Shown here: piece by piece, positions 44,401 through 50,103 of the stretch
Layout of the letters: each line of letters begins with the position of its first letter
Position numbering within the stretch: the first letter of the stretch is position 1
Assembly: GCF_033807575.1 (NCBI RefSeq)
Contig: NC_084727.1
Coordinates: 3,100,001-3,164,000 of the forward strand
Length of the DNA: 64,000 bases
Reading direction: 5' to 3'
From: Cydia pomonella
Taxonomy: Eukaryota; Arthropoda; Insecta; Lepidoptera; Tortricidae
Made by a program: the position numbers and the translations under genes
Notes under the pieces: generated by a model
What the model was told of the DNA's origin: nothing
Database searches by the model: none
What the model saw: only the letters and a program-made list of their open reading frames with translations

Positions 44401-45915
44401 GTGGCGGCCCGAGGCGGGCTGATAGACCTGCAGTTGTGAGTGGGTGGGGTTGTGTAGCAAAATAATAACTATACACTATACACGATAATGCGTACTTACT
44501 TATTCGCTACGTGCACGACTGGCACGCCCCCTAACATCTGCAAATCTAGCGGAAAACTTCAAATCACTACATCTTATAGAACATCCCCCAAACTCAACCT
44601 ACTGAACAGATTTTCATACAGTTTTCACCTATCAATAGTACGATTCTTGAGCAAGGTTTGTGTATAATTTATTAAGGTTTTTTTGGAAAATTGGTTCATA
44701 TATGACGATTTTTGCTAACGATGTCGGAATAAATCACGCTGTCTAGGAGCTTTAATCGAAAACGCTGCCTGATCCGTTTGAGCTACAACAACTTCTTTCG
44801 AGTTGCAGGCGTACATAGGCTACGGAGACTGCTTACCATCAGGCGGGCCGTATGCTTGTTTGCCACCGACGTAGTATAAAAAAAAAGGTTGTCTCTCTTT
44901 CATTGTTTTACCCATTCTTAGCATCTAGAAAAAGATCACATAATGTGGTATTTGCAAAGCTATTTACATGGATACAGTATTAATCATTATTAAATTAAAT
45001 ACGTTAGTTATATTAAGCATTTCATACAGATCACAATGGTACCTCACACCATACAATTAAATGAATATCGTGCATATAATTTGTACGAAATGTTAAAGAC
45101 GCTGACCTTTTTTAGTGCCAAATTTTACCACCGCTTGCGCTGCGATCGCTTAACTATGTCCCCACCATGCACTTCGCACGTTGCCCATTTTAAATGACTA
45201 CAGCATTTTTTATAACTGCGCCACCTATGTACTGCTTTAGAAAACTATGTACTTAATTGATGGCGCTGTTAGTTAAGAAAAAAGACAGTAACAATACCCA
45301 TTGATTAGTCTGATAACTTAACTTTACTTTTGAGTGGCATTAACGTGAGACACTTCATTCGGTTCTTGTCTGACTTAATTTTTTGTCTTTTAATTATTTA
45401 TATAAGAATTCAAGCCTTGGAGACCCTCTACATCTCTAAGGATAATTTAATATCTTTTTTATATATTTTATCTCTGACACTTAGAGACTTATACATCTCT
45501 AAAGAATTTTAGTATTTGTTGGTTTTATTTTTTTATCAGTTTTTTTTTTTGTAATTTGACATTTAGAGACAGTATACATCTCTAATAAAGTATATATTAT
45601 TTCATCGATTCCATATTTGTAATTGTTTTTTGTAATTTTTATTGTTTGTAAATTAAATGGACATGTAAAAGTGCCCCTGTGGCCTATTTGCTGAATAAAT
45701 GTTAGATATTTGATAATAAAACGCACTCGTCCATTTTTCTCTGTCCCCCTGTGCCTGTGTTCTATAATTGAAATATATCTTATATTTCTACGTTCTAATA
45801 CTTAGTAATATTTTTATTTTCTTCCAGGGACGGCCAACTGAAACGTATGAAGGCGAAGAAAGAATGGCGAGAATTACAACAAGAAGAATTCAGCAAACGG
45901 TTAAAAGGCGAATGA
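30214..45915 (+). CDS. Gpat4: glycerol-3-phosphate acyltransferase, GPAT3/4 type (5' incomplete, nine coding positions)
   Basis: Family role: transfers an acyl chain from acyl-CoA to sn-glycerol-3-phosphate at the endoplasmic reticulum or lipid-droplet surface, the first step of glycerolipid synthesis. Coding: 30214-30337, 34254-34393, 34982-35118, 36475-36580, 38392-38625 or 39104-39337, 40554-40669, 41116-41256, 42135-42344, 45828-45915. All junctions are GT-AG and all phases fit. The total is 1296 nt, 431 residues plus stop. Residue numbers are for this visible part. Exons 4-5 give hydrophobic membrane segments (about 138-185). Block I HX4D is at 230-235, followed by GGFLGILQRA and WFERSEVKDRH (exon 6), FPEGTCINN at 302-310 (exon 7) and YPVAIKYDP (exons 7-8). 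Vertebrate GPAT4 is about 456 residues, so only the N-terminal anchor is missing; I could not find its exon, which may lie upstream of the window. Oddities: two versions of exon 5, decayed copies of exon 3, and an 18-copy amplification of the end of exon 8. A closely related GPAT3 is the main alternative name. Confidence 0.95.
30498..30694 (+). repeat. dispersed repeat R4 in intron 1
   Basis: ACCGGACAAGTGCGAGTCGG at the start, TTACCCTTACGGGTACGGAA at the end. About 200 bp. Confidence 0.75.
31291..31417. mobile_element. piggyBac-like MITE, 127 bp
   Basis: It starts CCCTTGACCGCG and ends CGTTTAAAGGG. It is followed by TTAA (31418-31421) and preceded by GTAA, one base off. The interior ACAGCCCAATACCAACCTT matches the 110-bp element at 61217-61326, which has TTAA on both sides. 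The TTAA target and CCYTT start suggest the piggyBac superfamily. Confidence 0.65.
31436..31725 (+). mobile_element. SINE family B subfamily 2 in intron 1
   Basis: Degenerate head (CGTCCGACTTTCAATTCGGA), B-type middle and the subfamily 2 end (CGCATTGGGCCAGCGTGGGG). Confidence 0.75.
32480..32665. repeat. dispersed repeat with CAGACAGACAGACA, intron 1
   Basis: Contains CTGCTGGATCGATTTCTATG, CAGTCAGACAGACAGACA and TTTTTGCGTCGGGGGTTAA. It looks like a common insect interspersed repeat, but no second full copy is present in this window, so confidence is limited. Confidence 0.4.
32738..32806 (+). repeat. M3 foldback family fragment
   Basis: Half-element with ATCTATTGTCAAGTAACAGT, CTTGACGCTAGATGTCGACT and ACGAAAATAATAAGCGTTTT. 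Fuller palindromic copies are at 50104-50720 and 59635-59983. Confidence 0.65.
32830..33025 (-). pseudogene. LINE 3'-end remnant, antisense, intron 1
   Basis: Read on the - strand this encodes a decayed piece resembling the C-terminal end of LINE reverse transcriptases: a KMPRKRKHGRRKFTWRRSAR-like basic stretch followed by AAQDRSQWKKMV. No intact frame. Confidence 0.6.
33282..34060 (+). pseudogene. decayed jockey-like LINE reverse transcriptase, interrupted
   Basis: The first part (33282-33530) shows a motif-B-like GVPQGS and, after a frame break, NNLPDVTHSKCIL. The second part (about 33775-34060) encodes ILTYGLMIWGNGTD and FRSQ.KCIRVLY, typical of the C-terminal region of jockey-clade polymerases. 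About 33590-33770 between them belongs to a different LINE. Frameshifts and stops throughout; not functional. Confidence 0.7.
33590..33770 (+). pseudogene. RTE-like LINE 3' end inserted in the jockey-like remnant
   Basis: Encodes GRPKKR.LDVVKADMSVNG and QDAQDRAKWRKASRKADPGK with one or two stops, a C-terminal end I recognise as common to RTE-type endonuclease/reverse transcriptase elements in insects. It splits the surrounding remnant and is therefore the later arrival. Confidence 0.7.
34254..34393 (+). CDS. Gpat4: acyltransferase exon 2
   Basis: Acceptor TTTTATTGCAG, donor GAG|GTACCT. Phase 1 to 0. Encodes GTKMTVIEREEILGPSPEL and a basic/polar linker (YKRSTSQERVSNGVRP). This low-conservation linker precedes the conserved acyltransferase core. 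Confidence 0.88.
34982..35118 (+). CDS. Gpat4: acyltransferase exon 3
   Basis: Acceptor AATTTTCCACAG, donor AACAT|GTATGT. Phase 0 to 2. Encodes NNLEFHLHHCMDLVKAGMES, then IIEDQVTSVFEAEELRSWNL and LTRTN, matching the conserved segment before the first core membrane span (human counterpart: GMETIMDDEV...AEELESWNLLSRTN). Its 3' half is repeated twice downstream as pseudo-exons. Confidence 0.92.
35042..35441 (+). repeat. tandem partial duplications of exon 3 and its donor
   Basis: Three head-to-tail units: unit 1 is the genuine exon from about 35042 with the start of its intron; unit 2 begins at about 35169 (GACCAGG at 35178); unit 3 begins at about 35372 (GACCAAA at 35380) and stops near 35441. 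In unit 2 the codon for the conserved Trp (LRSWNL in exon 3) is TGA; in unit 3 it is TAG. Unit 2 still has a consensus donor (ACAT|GTATGT). The intron stretch after the donor (ACAAGCGATATTAGACCTT) is also repeated, so exon and intron were duplicated together. Confidence 0.9.
35252..35329. mobile_element. TA-flanked MITE, 78 bp, in exon-3 duplicate
   Basis: A hairpin with ends CAGTCAGCTG and CAGCTGACCG flanked by TA on both sides. Unit 1 of the exon-3 duplication has the uninterrupted sequence TATGTACAAGCG at the equivalent place, an internal empty site. It shares TIRs with 56680-56748 and, more weakly, 62755-62877. The TA target suggests the Tc1/mariner group. Confidence 0.88.
35490..35660 (-). 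pseudogene. 3' fragment of the YLDD/endonuclease retroelement family
   Basis: On the - strand it encodes FTAFGIVTLGPWGP, YKELAKRLIQALGDQRAG and FAQQISI, aligning with the last part of the 580-codon frame at 23167-24909. Truncated at both ends; diverged. Confidence 0.8.
35645..35880 (+). repeat. direct repeat shared with 63541-63763
   Basis: Shared blocks: TATTTCCGTTAATTTCAAGG, TTAAGTAACTT, TTATCTTATAAGG, CGAGCGTGTACACTTGCC. About 85% identical by eye over 220 bp. In both places it starts ACACCGT. Non-coding; family unknown. Confidence 0.65.
35932..36045 (+). repeat. M3 foldback family fragment, intron 3
   Basis: Contains TCTATTGTCGAGTAGCAGTA, GCTAGATGTCGACTACGAAA and GATGTATGGAGTGAGCACTC, one arm of the palindrome seen whole at 59635-59983. 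Confidence 0.7.
36150..36400 (+). mobile_element. SINE family B, head missing, intron 3
   Basis: Starts at TACCAATGAGTTTTTCC and runs to the end CCGGGACAACGCGAGGAAG. It lies about 75 bp before the acceptor of exon 4. Confidence 0.85.
36475..36580 (+). CDS. Gpat4: acyltransferase exon 4
   Basis: Acceptor TTGGTTGCAG, donor GGG|GTGAGG. Phase 2 to 0. Encodes QYEFLSWRLTIIWMMGFVVR and YFFLLPLRIMIFVIG, a long hydrophobic segment with the family's LPLRI motif; it forms the first membrane span of the core. The alternative AG four bases further on would break the frame. Confidence 0.92.
36918..36995 (-). repeat. SINE family B terminal fragment, intron 4
   Basis: Short inverted piece (GCCCGGCATTTTTCCATGGC, GACAACTAATCCCAAGA). 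Confidence 0.7.
37197..37325. repeat. palindromic MITE-like element, intron 4
   Basis: Relative of 22908-23036: both arms contain GCTCACAAATATCTG-like blocks around CACGCCTCTATTGTC; the outer arm is GATATAGCGGAG/CTCCAACATATC. Confidence 0.7.
37843..38035 (-). mobile_element. SINE family B fragment, intron 4
   Basis: Inverted body without head, ending at CGATGTTTTCCTTCACCGAA. Confidence 0.8.
38205..38335. repeat. CTCTGGC...TTGTCAGT repeat just before exon 5a
   Basis: TATACTCTGGCAAGC, CTTTGTCAGTGAAAAACGGC and a partly inverted GGCGCCTGTTTGCCA. A relative lies at about 1780-1890. MITE-like, ends uncertain. It ends about 55 bp before the exon 5a acceptor. Confidence 0.5.
38392..38625 (+). CDS. 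Gpat4: acyltransferase exon 5a (alternative catalytic exon)
   Basis: Acceptor CTAACCAACCACAG, donor ATG|GTATAT. 78 codons, phase 0 to 0. It encodes a hydrophobic start (IIFMLTMTTVASTLPPGRIQ), INYYDKQNMPKGGICAANH and the block I HX4D (NHTTIID). It is colinear without gaps with exon 5b; I count 27 of 78 identical residues by hand. The catalytic His and Asp are kept, while the NHTSP form of 5b becomes NHTTI. The open frame and intact splice sites argue that it is used. Using 5a or 5b, both, or neither would all keep the frame, but only 5a or 5b alone gives a normal-length protein with one active site. Confidence 0.9.
39104..39337 (+). CDS. Gpat4: acyltransferase exon 5b (alternative catalytic exon)
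   Basis: Acceptor GATTGGGCCAG, donor CTG|GTAAGG. 78 codons, phase 0 to 0. It encodes a membrane span (VWWLVLCTACVGTLPDGRLK) and ITYHDEDNKPRSGICVANHT followed by SPID, i.e. the canonical NHTSPID of GPAT3/4 enzymes. It is nearer than 5a to the vertebrate sequence as I know it (YHD...NRPRNGGICVANHTSPID) and is probably the ancestral version. It is 478 bp downstream of 5a. Its GC content is higher than that of 5a. Confidence 0.95.
39338..40553. other. intron 5, no recognisable repeats
   Basis: About 1.2 kb of AT-rich sequence with no repeat family that I could match elsewhere in the window, unusual for this repeat-dense region. Confidence 0.4.
40554..40669 (+). CDS. Gpat4: acyltransferase exon 6
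   Basis: Acceptor ACCGTTTTCAG, donor AG|GTGAGG. Phase 0 to 2. Encodes IGQRHGGFLGILQRALARAS and PHIWFERSEVKDRHAVAR. The GGFLGILQRA and WFERSEVKDRH stretches correspond to the conserved region after block I in GPAT3/4. Rich in G/C. Confidence 0.95.
40697..40833. repeat. M2 foldback MITE, intron 6
   Basis: Near-perfect hairpin: left AATTTGAAATGGAGGTGGAT and CACGTAAATTTACTGCCATC, with the complement on the right. Only 27 bp after the exon 6 donor. The family recurs at 46191-46530, 46900-47066, 49616-49760 and 58058-58222. Confidence 0.8.
41116..41256 (+). CDS. Gpat4: acyltransferase exon 7
   Basis: Acceptor TTTTTTTTTCAACAG, donor TTAA|GTAAGT. Phase 2 to 2. Encodes LKEHISVPDNPPILIFPEGT, CINNTSVMQFKKGSFEVGGW and IYPVAIK. 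FPEGT is the conserved motif that binds glycerol-3-phosphate in this family; the SVMQFKKGSFE stretch follows as in vertebrate GPAT4. Confidence 0.96.
41400..41441. repeat. (AT)n microsatellite, about 21 units
   Basis: Perfect AT repeat directly abutting the tail of the SINE at 41441-41707, in intron 7. Confidence 0.9.
41441..41707 (-). mobile_element. tRNA-derived SINE, family A, intron 7
   Basis: Full-length inverted copy: tail ATATTATAGGACATTATTAC at the left, head with GGATTTGAACCCGGGGCC at the right. Confidence 0.85.
41990..42076 (+). mobile_element. LINE 3' tail ending in (TTAC)n, intron 7
   Basis: GTGCAATAAAGAATATTTAC followed by TTAC repeats, the same tail seen inverted at 62527-62680. 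The tail ends about 58 bp before the exon 8 acceptor. Confidence 0.65.
42135..42344 (+). CDS. Gpat4: acyltransferase exon 8
   Basis: Acceptor CTTATTTTTAG, first donor TG|GTGAGT. Phase 2 to 2. Encodes YDPRFGDAFWNSSRYGMLHY, LLNMMSSWAIVCDVWYLPPM and RRAEREDAVAFANRVKAAVA, ending GGLIDLQW, closely like the end of the GPAT3/4 core. The 104 nt from 42241 to the donor are the coding part of the 123-bp unit repeated in the following array. Reading past the first donor meets TGA at 42346-42348. Confidence 0.96.
42226..44439 (+). repeat. 18-copy, 123-bp minisatellite made of exon 8 end plus splice donor
   Basis: The unit consists of the last 119 nt of exon 8 and the first 4 nt of intron 8. The block TACCTGCCGCCCATGAGG recurs every 123 bp from 42241 to 44332, i.e. 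18 copies. The copies look identical apart from the first few bases of copy 1 (GCGACG instead of GCCACG at each later junction) and a G-to-T at 44435 in the last copy. The unit boundary matches a short homology, GTGTGC-ACGTGTGG, present both in the exon (42226) and across the donor (42349). Because 123 is a multiple of 3 and the unit is GC-rich, one + frame and two - frames stay open for more than 700 codons; these are not genes. In the true exon frame each unit has TGG TGA. Confidence 0.97.
44440..45827. other. rest of intron 8
   Basis: AT-rich. Contains one GGCGTACATAGG-family copy (44790-44886) and, at 45400-45600, four spaced copies of a TACATCTCTAA-like motif. The acceptor of the last exon is CTTCCAG at 45821-45827. 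Confidence 0.5.
44790..44886 (+). repeat. GGCGTACATAGG family copy, intron 8
   Basis: Short 3'-end copy (GAGTTGCAGGCGTACATAGG to CGACGTAGTATAAAAAAAA). Confidence 0.75.
45828..45915 (+). CDS. Gpat4: acyltransferase last exon with stop
   Basis: Acceptor TATTTTCTTCCAG; enters in phase 2, completing the Trp codon begun by the exon 8 TG. Encodes DGQLKRMKAKKEWRELQQEE and FSKRLKGE, then TGA at 45913-45915. This charged, probably helical tail corresponds to the WDGGLKREKVKDTFKEEQQK-like end of vertebrate GPAT4. If the eighteenth donor (TT|GTGAGT) were spliced here, the junction codon would be TTG (Leu) instead of TGG. Confidence 0.93.
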
Positions 45916-46117
45916 AAATACCTGGTTAAAGTAACAGGTAAAAATACCTGGTAAATACCAGCCGATACCTGGAACAGGGAAATGTACTGAGTGTTAATGT
46001 GACTTAAAAGTGAGTGAGTTATTATTATAACTAGTATACGTTTTGTATGGAAAATACCCGTTAGTATTTTATTAGTTACGCTTTGAGCGTATTGTGTATA
46101 TTTGGAGCCATATTGCT

Positions 46118-46600
46118 TAGGTAGTATGTTAGTTTTTTTTAATGTAACATACAGGTTGTAGAGACGAATCAAAAACTATAAGATATAGCCAAAGATAATT
46201 TGAAATAGAGGTGATTGTCAAAGAAATCTTTGTAGCCACAGTAAATTTACTGCCATCTTTCGACACATGATTAAAACTTTTAGGACGCCGTTTGACTTTG
46301 ATCCTTATTTTTCACTGATATGTGTTAAATTTGTTAAATATCAAAAAGTGGCGCCGTCTGCAGGGCACAACCTAAAGGTTGTGGCATACCTTTGTCCTTT
46401 GATCTATTAGATGGCGCCACTTTTTGATGGCGTCCTAAAAGTTTCAATCATGTGTTGAAAGATGGCAGTAAATTTACGTCGCTACTAAGTTTTCTTTGAC
46501 AATACACCTCTATTTCAAATTCTCTTTGGTAGTATGCTAGTTTTTTTAATGTAACATACAGTAGAGAGGAATGAAAAACTATAAGATATAGCTAAAGCCA
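46118..46600. repeat. direct repeat of about 72 bp on both sides of an M2 foldback
   Basis: GTAGTATGTTAGTTTTTTTT with ATGTAACATACAGG and AAAACTATAAGATATAGCC at 46121-46190 is repeated in diverged form at 46529-46600. The M2 palindrome lies exactly between them. It is in the presumed 3' untranslated or downstream region of the acyltransferase gene. Confidence 0.75.
46191..46530. mobile_element. M2 foldback MITE, best copy
   Basis: 340-bp palindrome: left TTTGAAATAGAGGTGATTGT, AAAGTGGCGCC; right GGCGCCACTTTTTGATGG, ACAATACACCTCTATTTCAA. The centre carries an inner inverted pair, CACAACCTAAAGGTTGTG. Non-coding. Confidence 0.85.
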
Positions 46601-46899
46601 AGATCTATTCTGGGCTTAAGGAATACTTTCCTCCCGTTTTTAATAAGGGAGGTATTCCATTTGCCCCAATATAATATATGTTCAATGTACATTTTATCAA
46701 AGAAATTGGGCGATTTCTTCAAATTTACTAGAAACACCAAAACTATATCAAATATTACGAATGACACTTGTGTCGAAATTCTTTTCATTTTCTTGGTTTT
46801 TTTGTCGCCAAAAAATGTGACAGAGTGGAGCTTTATGTATGAGATGAAATTTAAATTTAAATTTTTCTCATGTAAAATATAATATACGGAAAAGAGTAT

Positions 46900-47066
46900 G
46901 AAATAGAGGTAAATTGCCACCATACCTTTGGCCTAGGCTCTATTAGATGGAGCCCCTTTTTGATATTTAACAAATTTAACATGTATCAGTGAAAGAATAA
47001 GGATCAAGTGTCGAAAGATTCTACAAAATTTTCTTTGAAAATCCACCTCTATTTCAAATTATCTTT
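46900..47066. repeat. M2 foldback family, diverged copy
   Basis: TATGAAATAGAGGTAAATTG at the left, ATCCACCTCTATTTCAAATT at the right, with internal deletions. Confidence 0.65.
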
Positions 47067-47549
47067 GTCATCCCTATAATCTTTACTTGATGTAGCACTT
47101 GGCATGAAAACTTAGCGTGGTCGTGGTAGCGTAAAATTTACCTTCACATTCAAACGGAGTTCCGTTCTCATTTTAAAACTACGTGTTGGATTGTAATGAA
47201 ACTTTGCACATACAATAACACGAGGTATATCTAGGGCCGAAATTTCTTTATATTGCTCCACCTTATACAACAAACGAAATAGAGCATAAACAAGCTTTGT
47301 ATAAGAATTTGAAATTCGCTGTATTTTTTTTTAATATCTTATACCTTTAAACGAGCAATTCTTGTATAGTAACATATTTCTGTGATCTCGGAAACGGCTC
47401 TAACGATTTCGCTGAAATTTGGTATATGGGGGTTTTTGGGGGTATACAATCTATCTAGATTAGTCTTATGTTTGGGAAGACGCGTGTTTTCGAGTTTTCA
47501 TGCGTTTTTCTTGCGACGCAGAATATGATCGCTAATTTCGTATTGCCGG
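47067..47549. other. gene-free stretch
   Basis: AT-rich; no repeat or gene recognised. Confidence 0.4.
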
Positions 47550-47640
47550 CTACTGTCCGTTTGGTCCAGCGGGTTAAGACGCGGACTGCTAAACGAGTGT
47601 TACGGGTTCGAATCTCGCCCGGTGACCAACTTTTGTTTTT
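47550..47640 (+). mobile_element. tRNA-Ser-like SINE head or tRNA pseudogene
   Basis: GTTTGGTCCAGCGGGTTAAG resembles an A box and GGGTTCGAATCTCGC a B box. The middle GGACTGCTAAAC resembles the anticodon loop of tRNA-Ser(GCT), but the stem behind it does not pair and the acceptor ends do not match. A T-rich stretch follows directly, as after a polymerase III transcript. Confidence 0.5.
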
Positions 47641-47893
47641 TTTTATATGTTCAAGTTTATATAAAAAAAATTAATTTTTATTGTTTTAGACAAGTTTAAA
47701 TTAGTAAAAAAATGTAGTTAAGATTATTACCTATACACCACCATATTACAATAAATAGTTATAACCGAGCAAAGCTCGGTCGCCCAGGTACTGGTATCTA
47801 AAGCTACATTACAGGCATAGATATACCTTATCCTATTGTAAGTACAAAGTTTCAGAGCAATCTAGCTAGTCGTATTAAAATGTGAGCGTAGCT

Positions 47894-48170
47894 GACGACC
47901 GGTCTGGCCTAGTGGGTAGTGACCCTGCCTATGAAGCCGATGGTCCCGGGTTCAAATCCTGGTAAGGACATTTATTCGTGTGATGAGCATGGATATTTGT
48001 TCCTGGGTCATGGGTGTTTTCGATGTATTTAAGTATTTATAAATATTTATATATTATACATATCGTTGTCTAAGTACCCTCAACACAAGCCTTATTGAGC
48101 TTACTGTGGGACTTAGTCAATTTGTGTAATAACGTCCTATAATATTTATTTATTTATTATTTATTAGCTA
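47894..48170 (+). mobile_element. tRNA-derived SINE, family A
   Basis: Full-length copy: GACGACCGGTCTGGCCTAGT head to the TATTTATTTATTATTTATTA tail. Confidence 0.88.
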
Positions 48171-49239
48171 CGTTTGTATGAACAACCGAGCTTGCTGGGG
48201 ACCCTTAAGCCAGGGCGCCGTTATTATATTCTTAATTTTCATTTCCAAAATGATATATGATATGATTTGGAACCACAAGCCGAAGAACAAATTTGAGCAT
48301 TACTTTTTCTGATCCTGTATGTATTCGACATTTACCAAATTTTCAACATTGTAAGGCCAGTGACATGAATATTGGAGACAGGGCGAAAAAGAAAACAAAT
48401 AACGCTGTAAGTCGATAAAAGACAAAAATATTGTATGCCAATACCAATACTAATCGAGTATTTACTGAATTTGACGGTAGATGGCGCTGTAACATGCTTA
48501 AACTAGTTAACGGTTAGCGTACGTGGTTTCTATAACATTATTTATGTTTTTCAAATACTTGGTCTCAGTTTTTAATATCAGTAATTTTTGTAGCTCTGTA
48601 TAGAGTCTGGACTAGTCTGTTGGTTCGTAATTTTTAGTAATAGGTAATGGTGAACTAGAGTTGTGCCCGCTCGGTCTTTGAAAAGAGCCCTCCGATCTCG
48701 GTCAATAGGTCAAAGGAACTAGTTCGCTCTTTTAGTTCCATTAGTTCAGGAGCAAATCTCGAGGTCTGAAGGAAAGATAATCTAAATCGATCCGGTCCGT
48801 GGCTGACATTACCTAGTGGGCGACAGGGACACCGCTATTTGTTACTAGGTACCGACGTACCGACTACTGAACTAAAGGACCGAGACCGATTAAGAGCGCT
48901 TAAGATGAACTAGTTCCTTTCGATCCGTGGTGGGATTTCATTCCTTTTAGTTCTTCGGTCCTGACCGACTCAAGCCTATGGTGAACCATCCCGACTTCAG
49001 AAGGGAGGAACCTAAGTGATATCTTACCGAACAAATCATTCTGCCATTTTTTGCGGGGGGGGAACGTGCACACAGTCGCACTTCTCACACACTACATACA
49101 AAATCCAATCTGTAATGACGACACAAATACATAGAAAATGACACACGTCAAAGACAAATCTTGCACACCTCGATCTCTTTTTGTGTACGGACGAGTCACA
49201 ACACGCACCGCCATAGGCACAGTTGTGCCAGTACTTTGG
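48171..49239. other. gene-free stretch
   Basis: Includes a region at 48660-48960 with partly inverted GGAACTAGTTCGCTC/GAACTAGTTCCTTTC blocks that could be ends of a degraded transposon. No supported gene. Confidence 0.4.
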
Positions 49240-49450
49240 CATCAGAAATGAGAGTTAAAGTCTGACGCTCGCACTCGACGATTGAAACGCTTCTAACAAA
49301 ATGATAATGTGATGTGACGTCACATCACATAAGTCTGTGCTAAATGTATGGAAGATCAAGGAAATTGCCGTTTTGACCCTGAAATATTGCGTTTATGTGT
49401 ATAGTTGTCATACAATTTATTTTTCAATAAAATGTTAGGAATCGTATGGT
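49240..49450 (+). repeat. dispersed repeat R2
   Basis: Second copy of the unit at 10230-10455, with TGTGATGTGACGTCACATCA at its core. Confidence 0.65.
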
Positions 49451-49615
49451 ACCATTTTCTTTAATATTATTGAAAGACAAAAAAAATTTTTTTTTTTGAG
49501 ACTGGACCCTTGTATTTTTTTATGATCTCAATATAATTGCATGCAAGTAGTTTAAACGGCTGAAATCACAAGACCGAAGCAACATGGCGAATATGGGGAG
49601 TAGAAACAAAAGGGA

Positions 49616-49760
49616 ATTTGAAATAGAGGTGGATAGTCAAAGTAAATTTTGATGAATAAATGACATATGGCTATTTGACCCATGTTCTTTCACTGATGTG
49701 TTAAATATCAAACGGTGTCGCCATCTACTCGAGTATAGGTCAAAAGTAATAATGCCATCT
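49616..49760. repeat. M2 foldback family, half copy
   Basis: AATTTGAAATAGAGGTGGAT followed by CTTTCACTGATGTGTTAAAT; the second arm is missing. Confidence 0.6.
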
Positions 49761-50103
49761 ATTCGAGCATGATTATTTTTTTTAATTTTCGAGCCACGTT
49801 TTTTTCTTAAACTTGATTTATCTTATACAGAGTTACATATATCTTTGAATAAACGGTACTACTAACGCCATCTGTACGGGTATGATGGTCGTTCTTGTCT
49901 GCGTGACAGCGTGATAAAACAGCACCTGTCACTTTCTATCCCGCGGTGTTAACAAGTGACAGTTATTTTATCACGTGGATAAAACCATCCATAATACGCC
50001 TGCTGCTGGCAAGTAGTTTAAATAGCTGAAATGACAAAATTACCGAAGCAACATGGCGAATATGGGGGGTAGAGGTAAGCAGAAAACTCTCAACATAGAA
50101 AAA

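Noticed and set aside
42226..44439. CRISPR-like array
   Set aside because: Direct tandem units without spacers, derived from an exon of a eukaryotic gene.
42070..44465. Three open frames of 733-796 codons across the array (one +, two -)
   Set aside because: They are by-products of a GC-rich 123-bp unit whose length is a multiple of three. The + frame is not the acyltransferase frame, and the - frames start or end in unrelated intron sequence.
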